The position numbers were made by a program, and so were the translations under genes. 16,917 nt of DNA, taken from assembly GCA_903885855.1 (NCBI GenBank), contig CAISKG010000273.1:1-16917 (forward strand). The letters are read 5' to 3'. The notes under the pieces are model-generated. The model did no database searches and was not told the DNA's origin. It saw nothing but the letters and a program-made list of their open reading frames with translations. Source of the DNA: an uncultured Planctomycetaceae bacterium (GTDB lineage: Bacteria; Planctomycetota; Planctomycetia; Pirellulales; UBA1268). Below are positions 1 to 6,859 of the stretch, piece after piece. Position 1 is the stretch's first letter. Every line of letters starts with the position of its first letter.

Positions 1-444
1 CCCCCCGTACGTCCCACCGTCGCCCCGCCGCCGCGCCGCGGTGCCGCGCTCGTGGCCGCCCTCGCGGCGCTCGCGGTGGTGCTCCTGGTGCTCGGTGCCA
101 TGATCGAGATCGCGCTCCTCTCCCGCCGGCAGCTCGGCAGGGAGCTCGTCGCCCGGCAGGCCGACTGCCTCCTCGAGGCGGCCGCCGAGCGGGCCGCGGC
201 CCGCCTCCGTGCCGAGCCCGGGTGGGCCGGCGGGCGCGAGAAGATCCCCGCCTCCGCGATCGTCGACGCCGGGGATGCCGACGTCGTCACGGAGATCGCT
301 CCCGACGGCGCCGGGAGCCTCGTCCGCATCGTCGTCGACTACCCCGCCGGCCGGCCCGACTCGGTCCGTCGCCAGCGCGCCTTCACCCGCGCCGCCTCGT
401 CACCGTCCGCCCGTCCCGAAGTCTCCCCGGAGGTCCCCCGATGA
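1..444 (+). CDS. Prepilin-like membrane protein, 5' end outside window (partial)
   Basis: The frame is open from the first base to the TGA at 442-444 and has no convincing start inside the window. The first in-frame GTG (position 52) lies in the middle of the hydrophobic segment, so the true start is probably upstream. A basic stretch (PPPRRG) is followed by about 22 hydrophobic residues (AALVAALAALAVVLLVLGAM) and then a charged, alanine/arginine-rich stretch. This is the layout of type IV prepilin-like or PilX/PulK-like minor pseudopilins: a short basic leader ending in Gly, then a membrane helix. The stop overlaps the start of the DUF1559 gene by four bases (ATGA), so the two are probably translated together and may belong to one pseudopilin operon. 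I do not recognise a specific family beyond the prepilin-like N-terminus. No ligand or substrate can be inferred. Confidence 0.6.
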   Translation, partial: PPVRPTVAPPPRRGAALVAALAALAVVLLVLGAMIEIALLSRRQLGRELVARQADCLLEAAAERAAARLRAEPGWAGGREKIPASAIVDAGDADVVTEIAPDGAGSLVRIVVDYPAGRPDSVRRQRAFTRAASSPSARPEVSPEVPR

Positions 445-1349
445 ATCGCTCTCCCTTCCCCCGTCGGCGGGCCTTCACGCTCGTCGAGCTGCTCGTCGTC
501 ATCGCCATCATCGGCACGCTCGTCGGCCTCCTCCTGCCCGCCGTGCAAATGGCCCGCGAGGCGGCCCGGCGCTGTTCCTGCCTGAACAACACCGTCCAGC
601 TCTCGCTGGCGCTGCACAACCACGAGTTCCACACCGGCCACTTTCCCGCCGGCGTGACGAATCCCGACGGTCCGATCCGCAACGCCCCCGAGGGGCAGCA
701 TGTCTCCTGGACGGTGCAGGCGCTGCCCTACCTGGAGCAGCAGGCGGTGTTCCGCGCCTTCGATCAGGCGGCCGGTGCCTACGCCGAGGGGAACGACCGG
801 CTGCGCCGCCTGGCGATCAACGTCCTCCACTGCCCGTCGTCGACCTTCACTGCGCCCGCCGAGGATCGCGGCGAGAACGGCTGGATCCAGCACTCGAGCT
901 ACGCCGGCTGCCACCATTCCGTCGAGGCGCCGATCGACGCCACCAACGACGGGATCCTCTTCCTCAACAGTCGCATCCGCTTCGACGACATCGTCGATGG
1001 CAGCTCCAATACGCTGCTCGTCGGCGAGCGCGTGTTCGAGCGGCCGGTCTCCGAAGGGGGGCTGCCGGAGCTGGGGTGGGTGTCGGGGACGCGGGCCACG
1101 CTGCGGAACACCGGCCGGACGGAGTGGTCGGCGGTGCGGCCGAGGAATCCCGGCGAGCCGGCGGAGGCCCCGGTGGAGAAGGGGCCGCTGTGGGTGGGGG
1201 GATTCGGCTCCTACCATCCCGCCGTGGCGGTGATCGGCATGGCTGACGGGTCGGTGCGCGCGATCTCCGAGACCATCGACCGCGACATCCTCCACGCCCT
1301 CGGCAGCCGTGCCGGCGGCGAACTGCCCAGCGGCGACAACGCCTGGTGA
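441..1349 (+). CDS. DUF1559 domain-containing prepilin-type protein
   Basis: This 302-residue protein starts with a basic leader and the prepilin signature AFTLVELLVVIAIIG, with cleavage expected before Phe12 and the +5 Glu at residue 16. The residue before the cleavage site is Ala, not the usual Gly. A hydrophobic helix (residues 12-33) and the LLPAVQMAREAARR stretch follow. The C-terminus holds the DUF1559 pattern, a His-Pro then MADGSV near residue 267. The family is greatly expanded in Planctomycetota; its members are thought to be exported pseudopilin-like surface proteins of unknown function. The ATG at 441 is chosen because the prepilin leader begins there and because GGAGG (429-433) sits seven bases upstream. 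The start overlaps the stop of the preceding gene. Longer in-frame readings upstream lack homology and overlap that gene. The family call is firm; the role is unknown. Confidence 0.93.
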   Translation: MNRSPFPRRRAFTLVELLVVIAIIGTLVGLLLPAVQMAREAARRCSCLNNTVQLSLALHNHEFHTGHFPAGVTNPDGPIRNAPEGQHVSWTVQALPYLEQQAVFRAFDQAAGAYAEGNDRLRRLAINVLHCPSSTFTAPAEDRGENGWIQHSSYAGCHHSVEAPIDATNDGILFLNSRIRFDDIVDGSSNTLLVGERVFERPVSEGGLPELGWVSGTRATLRNTGRTEWSAVRPRNPGEPAEAPVEKGPLWVGGFGSYHPAVAVIGMADGSVRAISETIDRDILHALGSRAGGELPSGDNAW

Positions 1350-1387
1350 GCGGTCCTGCGACCAAAGGGATGCGGCGGTCTCGCATT

Positions 1388-1407
1388 CCCCCGGCTCGTC
1401 CCGGGGG
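1388..1407. terminator. GC hairpin between convergent genes, possible terminator without U-tract
   Basis: A perfect 7-bp stem (CCCCCGG at 1388-1394 pairs with CCGGGGG at 1401-1407) with a 6-base loop lies in the 136-bp gap between the convergent DUF1559 and acetyltransferase genes. Its position suits a bidirectional terminator, but no T-run follows on either strand, so intrinsic termination is doubtful. Nothing else was recognised in this gap. Confidence 0.3.
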
Positions 1408-1485
1408 GGCAGCGCATCGCGCGCTTGTGCCCCCCGGGCAGGAGGCCGGAGCGCCGCGGCCCACGACGGCTCGTCGCCACCTGGA

Positions 1486-2061
1486 TCAGGCGCCGTCCGG
1501 ACCGAGCCGGGCTCCCGACCGGGTGAGCGACAGCATCACGACGGGATCGTCGACGCCAGGCAGCGTCACGGTGCCGGTCGGCCGGAACCCCAGCTTCGCG
1601 AGCACACGCTGGGAGCGGTGGTTCCCGATCCGTGCGGCGGCGACGATCATGTTCGTCGCCGGATCGGCGAGCGCCACCCGCAGAATCGCCCGGGCGGCTT
1701 CCGTGGCGATGCCCCGGCCCCACGCCTCCGGATGGTACCGGTAACCGAGTTCCTCGTCGCGCGGGTCGTGCCAGCCGAACGCCCCCGCGTCGCGCGAGGC
1801 AGGGGCGGGCCGCACGAATACCCACCCGAGGAATCGGTCGGTCGCCCGGTCGATGACGAGCAGAACGCCGCGCCACGCATGACGCTGAAACGGCATGTAC
1901 GTGGTCCGGATGCGCTCCGCGTAGGCCGCCACATCGGTGGCCTGGGGCGGTCCGACGGCCCGTATCACCTCGGGATCGTGGTCGAGGGCGAGGAGCGCGG
2001 GGGCGTCCTCCTCGGTGCAATCGCGGAGGAGGAGACGCTCGGTGAGGAGGGGCTCACGCAT
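1486..2061 (-). CDS. GNAT family N-acetyltransferase (RimJ/RimL-like)
   Basis: This 191-residue protein begins MREPLLTERLLLRDCTEED, the usual N-terminus of the RimJ/RimL branch of GNAT acetyltransferases, which move an acetyl group from acetyl-CoA to an amine. The acetyl-CoA binding motif A is seen as YHPEAWGRGIATEAARAIL (about residues 109-127). The typical C-terminal NHRSQRVLAKLGF follows (about 147-159). Length and domain order match the family. The ATG at 2061 is preferred because the conserved N-terminus starts there; longer in-frame readings are low-complexity. It lies 46 bp downstream of the small membrane protein gene on the same strand and may end that operon. The substrate cannot be told from sequence: ribosomal protein N-termini, small amines and antibiotics are all possible in this branch. 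Confidence 0.88.
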   Translation of the reverse strand: MREPLLTERLLLRDCTEEDAPALLALDHDPEVIRAVGPPQATDVAAYAERIRTTYMPFQRHAWRGVLLVIDRATDRFLGWVFVRPAPASRDAGAFGWHDPRDEELGYRYHPEAWGRGIATEAARAILRVALADPATNMIVAAARIGNHRSQRVLAKLGFRPTGTVTLPGVDDPVVMLSLTRSGARLGPDGA

Positions 2062-2107
2062 GGAATCGGCCGTGATGGATCGCCGGGCAGGACCGTGTGG
2101 GAGGCGT

Positions 2108-2380
2108 TCACTCTTTCCTCGCGCTGCGGCGGCCGTCGGCGACCGTCTGCAGGAGCATCGCGAACGCCCCGAGGGCCCCGCCGCAGAGCGTCCCACCGAA
2201 GGCCCCGAGGACGGTGGCGACCCCGACGGGTTCCACCTGCTTCCAGGGCAGTGTCGCCTCGAAGAACGTCGGGGCGACGAGGGCGGCGACGTAGCCGAAC
2301 GCGCCGCCGAGGATCATGCCGAAGATCGCCGTCGCGGTCACGATCGCGATCACGCGGAGTGCGTGGGGGAAGCGGTCCAT
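2108..2380 (-). CDS. Small two-helix membrane protein, hypothetical
   Basis: This 90-residue protein has two hydrophobic segments (about residues 8-38 and 51-81). The second is glycine-rich (GAFGGTLCGGALGAF), which suits tight helix packing. A short basic tail (RRSARKE) probably faces the cytoplasm. Between the helices lies PTFFEATLPWKQVEP. Small Gly-rich membrane proteins of this layout are common in planctomycete genomes, but no function is known to me. The ATG at 2380 is chosen because the frame upstream is not protein-like. An in-frame ATG at 2425 is an alternative but would place the candidate promoter for this gene inside the coding region. The gene sits between the kinase fusion gene (61 bp upstream) and the acetyltransferase gene (46 bp downstream). 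Confidence 0.65.
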   Translation of the reverse strand: MDRFPHALRVIAIVTATAIFGMILGGAFGYVAALVAPTFFEATLPWKQVEPVGVATVLGAFGGTLCGGALGAFAMLLQTVADGRRSARKE

Positions 2381-2394
2381 GGAATGGTCCGTGG

Positions 2395-2445
2395 GGATTC
2401 CTGAATCCGTGAGAGACGATCCCATCGGGGGAATCGGATTGTCAA
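2395..2445 (-). promoter_or_regulatory. Candidate promoter with palindrome near +1 for the small membrane protein gene
   Basis: On the minus strand a perfect -35 word TTGACA (2445-2440) overlaps the stop codon of the kinase fusion gene. A poor -10 (GATCGT, 2421-2416) follows at 18-bp spacing. A palindrome, GGATTC-CT-GAATCC (2395-2408), then lies at about the expected transcription start, like an operator. The -35 match is striking in such GC-rich DNA, but the -10 matches only half the consensus. Confidence 0.3.
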
Positions 2446-3677
2446 CCGTCGGGAATCCCAGCGGCCCGCAATTGAGACGGTGGATCCCAGTCGGCCGGCC
2501 GCGGTCGGCTCGACCACCAACGGCATCCCCCCGCCATCCATGCCCGGCGGTATTCGCGGAACGACTTCGGCGATCCGCACGCGCCCGCGTCATCGTCATA
2601 CCCGAACTCGTAGCCGCAGCCGTGGCAGCCGCCGTGGCACGGCTCCCCGAGGCGTTCGCGATAGGGCGGTTCACCGAAGTCGGGATAGGGTGGGGGCGGC
2701 ATGCGCTCGTACGCCGGCGCGTGGAGGCCGCGCCAGCCGCACACCGGGCAGGCGTACCGCACGAGCGGCTCCCCCGGTGACCCGATGCGCAAGTCCGCGG
2801 GGATCGGCGGCGTGCCGCCGGCCTGCGTGCAGACGTAGGCCGCCACGGAGTCGGCGTGGACGTGGAGCTCTCCCAGGGGCCATCCGGCGAGGAGGCCGAG
2901 GGCCACGGCCGCGGTGAAGGCGTCGCCGGCGCCGACGGTGTCGACGACGTCGACCGGGATGCCGGGAAGATCGCTCACGCGGCCGTCGGCCATGACCAGA
3001 AGCGATCCCTTCGCGCCTCGGGTGAGGGCGGCGAGTCGCAGGGAATACCGCTCGACGAGCCCCCGGAGGATCCCCTCGGGGGAGCCGGAAAGCCCGAGGA
3101 TCTCCGCCACCACCGGGAGCTCGTCGTCGTTGCACTTGAAGACGTTCGCGAGCGCGATCGACCCGCGCACCACCTCGGGGGTCCAGAAGGGGGGGCGGAG
3201 GTTGACGTCGAGGATCGTGAGTGCTGGGGAGGGGACGGCGGCGAGGAAGCGGCGGATCGTGGCCAGGGACTCCTTCCCGCGCTGGCCGAGCGTGCCGAAG
3301 CAGACGGCCGACGTCGCGGAGGCGAGGCTCTGGAGTGACTCGCTCCAGGGCACGGCGTCCCAGGCGCCGTCGGGGGCGAAGACGTAGGAGGCGTGGCCCG
3401 CCGCGTCGAGCGTGACGTCGACCCGGCCGGTGGGGCGGGGGAGCACCGCCACCGCGGAGACGTCGACGCCGCGCGCGGTGAACTCGCCGAGCGCCCGCCG
3501 GCCGAGCTCGTCGTCGCCGACGGCACCCGCCATGCATACCCGCGCCGCGGTGCCCGCGAGCCCGGCGGCCGAGCAGGCGAAGTTCGCCGGCGCCCCGCCG
3601 AACTTTGCCCCGTCGGGGAAGACGTCCCAGAGGATCTCCCCCAGGCCGACGACGACCGGCGCGGCGGCCCCGCTCAC
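2442..3677 (-). CDS. PfkB-family sugar kinase (fructokinase-like) fused to C-terminal zinc ribbon
   Basis: The protein has 411 residues. Residues 8-295 form a PfkB/ribokinase-type sugar kinase: the substrate-binding KFGGAPANFA (25-34), LDVNLRPPFW (156-165), KCNDDEL (181-187) and the ATP-site/catalytic DTVGAGDAF (246-254, catalytic base Asp252). It ends in the fructokinase-like CTQAGGTPPIP. Such kinases phosphorylate a sugar hydroxyl with ATP; fructose is a fair guess, not proven. PfkB proteins usually stop here at about 300 residues. This one runs on for about 107 residues with YACPVCGWRGL (Cys310, Cys313), PPPPYPDFGEPPY, Cys347/Cys351/Cys354 with GYEFGYDDD, and a YRRAWMAGGCRWWS...WDPPSQL tail. 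That tail matches in pattern a stand-alone small Cys-rich protein family of unknown function. The GTG start at 3677 overlaps the cysS stop (GTGA). Confidence 0.9.
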   Translation of the reverse strand: MSGAAAPVVVGLGEILWDVFPDGAKFGGAPANFACSAAGLAGTAARVCMAGAVGDDELGRRALGEFTARGVDVSAVAVLPRPTGRVDVTLDAAGHASYVFAPDGAWDAVPWSESLQSLASATSAVCFGTLGQRGKESLATIRRFLAAVPSPALTILDVNLRPPFWTPEVVRGSIALANVFKCNDDELPVVAEILGLSGSPEGILRGLVERYSLRLAALTRGAKGSLLVMADGRVSDLPGIPVDVVDTVGAGDAFTAAVALGLLAGWPLGELHVHADSVAAYVCTQAGGTPPIPADLRIGSPGEPLVRYACPVCGWRGLHAPAYERMPPPPYPDFGEPPYRERLGEPCHGGCHGCGYEFGYDDDAGACGSPKSFREYRRAWMAGGCRWWSSRPRPADWDPPSQLRAAGIPDG

Positions 3678-5236
3678 GGCTTCCTCGTCCAGCCGGTGCC
3701 GTCGGCCCGGTCCTCCAGCACGATCCCCGCCGCGGTGAGCTTGGTGCGCACGAGGTCGGCGGTGGCGAAGTCCTTCGCCTTGCGGGCGCCGTTGCGGATC
3801 TCGATCACCAGCTCCATGAGCTTCGCCACGAGATCGTCGTCGCCGCCGGCGGCCTTGGCCTTCGGCTCCTCGAGGAACAGCCCGAGCACGGCGGTCAGCT
3901 CGCGGAACACCTCCATCATCGCCACGAGCCTGGCGACGTCGGCCGCCGAGGCCTGCTTCTCCATCCCCTGCTGGTCGACGAACTTGTTGACGGTGCGGAC
4001 GAAGTCGAACAACGTCGCCATGGCGATCGCCGTGTTGAAGTCGTCGTCCATCGCCGCCAGGAACTTCTCGCGCAGCGCCCCCACCTCCGCGCCGGCCGCC
4101 GCCGCCGCGGCGTCGCCCGCGCGCCGGTCGCGGGGCGCGAGCGCATGAAACTTCCTCCCCGCGATCCGCTCGAAGCGCTGGAAGAGCCGCTCGAAGGCCT
4201 CCATCGCCCGGGCGCTCTCCCCGAGCGGCTCCTCGCCGAAGGCGATCGGGCTGCGGTAGTGCGTGGAGAGGAGGAGGAAGCGGATCGCCTCGGGGCGGTG
4301 CCGGGCGAGGAGGTTCTTGAAGGGCTCGGCGCCGGTCGACTTGCTAATCTTCGTCGCCGTCTGGCTCGCCACGTCGTCGGCCCCCTCGCTCCCCCGCGGC
4401 CGCCCCCCCACCTTGCCGGCGGCGCCGGCGGCCTGCATCAGGCCGTTGTGCATCCAGTAGGTCGCCATCGGCTTGTCGTGGAGCGATTCGCTCTGCGCGA
4501 TCTCGTTCTCGTGGTGGGGGAAGACGAGATCCAGCCCGCCGCCGTGGATGTCGAAGTGCTCGCCGAGGATCGCCCGCGACATCGCCGAGCACTCGATGTG
4601 CCAGCCCGGCCGGCCCGGCCCCCAAGGGCTCTCCCACGAAGGCTCCCCCGGCTTGGCCTTCTTCCAGAGGGCGAAATCGGCGGCGGAACGCTTCCGTTCG
4701 GCCGTCGAGCCCCCCTCTCCCTGGGTCGACTCCACCGAGCGGTTGGTGAGCTTGCCGTAGTCGGGATCCCGCGTGACGTCGAAGTAGACGTCGCCGTCGG
4801 AGGCGTAGGCATGGCCCTTGGCGATGAGCCCCTCGATGAAGGCGATGATCGTGCCGATGTGCTCGGTGGCCTTCGGCATGTGGTCGATCTGCGTCACCCC
4901 CAGCGCCGAGAGATTCTCGAGGTAGTCGCGCGTCATCTCCTCGGCGAGCTTCGCCATCGTCGTGCCGCGCGCGGCGCTCTCGACGATGATCTTGTCGTCG
5001 ACGTCGGTGACGTTCACGACCCAGGTCACCTTCCAGCCCGAATAGACGAGATGCCGCTTGACGGTGTCGAAGATCACCGGGCCGACCATGTGGCCGATGT
5101 GGCTCGGCTTGTAGACCGTGGGACCGCAGAGGTACATCCCCACCTCGCCGGGCCGCACCGTCTCCAGCGCCTGCTTGCGGCGCGTGAGCGTGCTGTACAC
5201 CTCGATCCTCGGTCGTGCATCCGCGCCCGTCGCCAT
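3674..5236 (-). CDS. cysS: Cysteinyl-tRNA synthetase
   Basis: This 520-residue class I synthetase charges tRNA-Cys with cysteine in the cytoplasm. The HIGH motif is SHIGHM (residues 45-50) and the KMSKS motif is KISKS (296-300). The expected zinc ligands are present: Cys37 in LCGPTVY, Cys216 in WHIECSAMS, His241 and Glu245 in PHHENEIAQSE. The C-terminal helical part follows. The length is above the usual 460-480, partly because about 27 extra residues (268-294, low-complexity Gly/Ala/Arg/Asp) lie between WMHNGLM and KISKS, and partly because of an Ala-rich linker near 370-383. The ATG at 5236 has a strong GGAGGG ribosome binding site just upstream and lies 16 bp after ispF. Its TGA overlaps the GTG start of the kinase fusion gene. 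No second cysS is in view, so it is presumed essential. Confidence 0.97.
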   Translation of the reverse strand: MATGADARPRIEVYSTLTRRKQALETVRPGEVGMYLCGPTVYKPSHIGHMVGPVIFDTVKRHLVYSGWKVTWVVNVTDVDDKIIVESAARGTTMAKLAEEMTRDYLENLSALGVTQIDHMPKATEHIGTIIAFIEGLIAKGHAYASDGDVYFDVTRDPDYGKLTNRSVESTQGEGGSTAERKRSAADFALWKKAKPGEPSWESPWGPGRPGWHIECSAMSRAILGEHFDIHGGGLDLVFPHHENEIAQSESLHDKPMATYWMHNGLMQAAGAAGKVGGRPRGSEGADDVASQTATKISKSTGAEPFKNLLARHRPEAIRFLLLSTHYRSPIAFGEEPLGESARAMEAFERLFQRFERIAGRKFHALAPRDRRAGDAAAAAAGAEVGALREKFLAAMDDDFNTAIAMATLFDFVRTVNKFVDQQGMEKQASAADVARLVAMMEVFRELTAVLGLFLEEPKAKAAGGDDDLVAKLMELVIEIRNGARKAKDFATADLVRTKLTAAGIVLEDRADGTGWTRKP

Positions 5237-5252
5237 GCTCCCTCCGGGGGTT

Positions 5253-5729
5253 TCAGTCCTTCTCGAGCAGCACCACGCACTCGGCCCCGATCGCGAGCTC
5301 CTCGCCGATGGGCCCCACGCGCTCGCCCGTCTTCGCCTTGAGCCACACCCGCTCCTCCGCCACGCCGAGGATCCCGGCGATACGGCGGCGGATGGCGGCC
5401 CGGTGCGGAAGGATTGTGGGGCGCTGGGCGAAGATCACGCAATCGAGGTTCCCGATCCGCCACCCCTCCGCCGCCACGCGTGCCCACGCCGCCGCGAGCA
5501 TCTCCGCCGAGTCGCGGCCGCGGTTGGCCTCGTCCCTGTCGGGGAACATCTCGCCGATGTCCCCCAGCCCCGCCGCGCCCAAGAGCGCGTCGGTGATCGC
5601 ATGGAGGAGGACGTCGGCGTCGCTGTGGCCGATCGCCCGGCGGTCGTGGGGGATGCGCACCCCGCCCAAGACGAGTTCCGTCCCCGGTCCGAGGCGGTGC
5701 GTGTCGTGTCCCAGGCCGACGCGGATCAT
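5253..5729 (-). CDS. ispF: 2-C-methyl-D-erythritol 2,4-cyclodiphosphate synthase
   Basis: This 158-residue protein matches IspF of the non-mevalonate (MEP) isoprenoid pathway. IspF converts CDP-methylerythritol phosphate to the cyclic diphosphate with release of CMP. The metal ligands are seen in VGLGHDTHRL (Asp9, His11) and in GHSDADVLLHAITDALLGA (His43). DIGEMFPD (57-64) and the C-terminal KAKTGERVGPIGEELAIGAE complete the family pattern. The ATG at 5729 is chosen because the conserved MIRVGLGHDTHRL begins there. A GAGGGAG ribosome binding site lies about nine bases upstream. The gene leads the minus-strand operon ispF-cysS-kinase, and ispF next to cysS is a familiar arrangement. It is divergent from the ABC transporter ATPase gene, 47 bp away. 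Confidence 0.97.
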   Translation of the reverse strand: MIRVGLGHDTHRLGPGTELVLGGVRIPHDRRAIGHSDADVLLHAITDALLGAAGLGDIGEMFPDRDEANRGRDSAEMLAAAWARVAAEGWRIGNLDCVIFAQRPTILPHRAAIRRRIAGILGVAEERVWLKAKTGERVGPIGEELAIGAECVVLLEKD

Positions 5730-5762
5730 GGCTGCTCGCTCCCTCGGGGGAGCCCGTTTTCC

Positions 5763-5770
5763 CCTATACT
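5763..5770. promoter_or_regulatory. Shared -10 core of a divergent promoter (ispF / ABC operon)
   Basis: The only AT-rich word in the 47-bp gap between ispF and the ABC ATPase gene is CCTATACT. On the plus strand TATACT (5765-5770) ends six bases before the ATG at 5777, so transcription would start at or beside the A of the ATG and give a leaderless mRNA. No ribosome binding site precedes that ATG. On the minus strand the same bases read TATAGG (5768-5763), which would give ispF a leader of roughly 27 bases that contains its GAGGGAG site. No good -35 is visible on the plus strand. Confidence 0.5.
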
Positions 5771-5776
5771 CCCGCC

Positions 5777-6859
5777 ATGCACAACTCCAGTCGGCCCCCA
5801 TCCCCCCCGCCGCCCGGATCCCCGGGCGCGCCGGTGATCCACGTCGAGGGGCTGGCCAAGGAGTACCGGGTGTTCGACAAGCCGGAGGGGCTCCTGGCGA
5901 GCGTCACCGGGCTCTTTCGGCGCACGAGCCGCACCGTCGAGGCCCTGCGCGGCGTCTCCCTCACGGTGGGGCGGGGCGAGTTCGTCGCCATGCTCGGCCC
6001 CAACGGCGCCGGCAAGACGACCTTCCTCAAGCTCCTCTCCGGGATCATCACCCCCACCCGCGGCCGGGCCACGGTCCTCGGCCACGTCCCCTGGGAGCGG
6101 AGCGACGATTTCCGCCGCCGCTTCGCCCTCGTGATGGGGCAGCGCAACCAGCTGTGGTGGGATCTCCCCGCCGCCGAGAGCTTCCGCCTCCACAAGGAGA
6201 TCTACCGGATCGACACGCCGCGCTTCGAGCGCACGCGCGACGAGCTGGTGGAGCTCCTCGGCGTCGGCACGCTGCTCCTGCGGCCGGTGCGCGACCTGTC
6301 GCTCGGCGAGCGGATGAAGCTCGAGCTCGTCGCCGCCCTCCTCCACGAGCCCGAGGTGCTGTTCCTCGACGAGCCGACGATCGGCCTCGACGTCGTCGCC
6401 CAGCACGCCCTCCACCGCTTCCTCTCGCACGTCCAGGCCGAGCGCGGGATGACGGTCATCCTCACCACCCACTACATGAAGGACGTCGCCGCGCTGTGCA
6501 AGCGGCTCGTCGTCGTCACGCAGGGGAGCATCCTCTACGACGGCTCGCTCGACCAGATCGTCGACCGCTTCACCTCGCACAAGATCGTCACCCTCGACCT
6601 CGACGCGGCCCCCGACGCCGCCGCCGTGGCCCGTTGGGGATTCCCCGCCGAGATCCGCGGGCCCCAGGTCGTGCTGCGCATCGACCGGGCACGCATCTCG
6701 GAGGCACTCCCGCGCATCCTCGCGTCTGCTGGCGTGCGTGACGTCTCGGTGGAGGACGTGCCGCTGGAGGAGATCGTGGCCGAGCTGTTCCGCTCGGGTT
6801 CGGGCGCCCCGCCGCCGCGGCCGGCCATCGCCGCCGCCGGGGCAGGGGGGGGGCCGTGA
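5777..6859 (+). CDS. ABC-2 type transporter ATP-binding protein (COG4586-like)
   Basis: This 360-residue cytoplasmic ATPase powers the two permeases that follow. Walker A is GPNGAGKT (74-81), the Q-loop is in VMGQRNQLWWDL (Gln122), and the signature is LSLGE (174-178, in place of LSGGQ). Walker B is EVLFLDEP (193-200) and the H-loop is TTHYMKD (His232). The GQRNQLWWDLPAAESF stretch and the permease pair fit the uncharacterised COG4586 exporter group. After the nucleotide-binding domain comes about 100 residues ending in an Ala/Pro/Gly-rich tail. The N-terminus is Pro/Ser-rich for about 18 residues. The gene overlaps the first permease by GTGA (6856-6859). No ribosome binding site lies before the ATG, consistent with a leaderless transcript. 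The transported substrate is unknown. Confidence 0.94.
   Translation: MHNSSRPPSPPPPGSPGAPVIHVEGLAKEYRVFDKPEGLLASVTGLFRRTSRTVEALRGVSLTVGRGEFVAMLGPNGAGKTTFLKLLSGIITPTRGRATVLGHVPWERSDDFRRRFALVMGQRNQLWWDLPAAESFRLHKEIYRIDTPRFERTRDELVELLGVGTLLLRPVRDLSLGERMKLELVAALLHEPEVLFLDEPTIGLDVVAQHALHRFLSHVQAERGMTVILTTHYMKDVAALCKRLVVVTQGSILYDGSLDQIVDRFTSHKIVTLDLDAAPDAAAVARWGFPAEIRGPQVVLRIDRARISEALPRILASAGVRDVSVEDVPLEEIVAELFRSGSGAPPPRPAIAAAGAGGGP

Noticed and set aside
3605..5341. Long open frame on the plus strand opposite cysS
   Set aside because: It is Arg/Pro/Ala/Gly-rich with no domain pattern and is a by-product of high G+C third positions in cysS, whose motifs are unambiguous.
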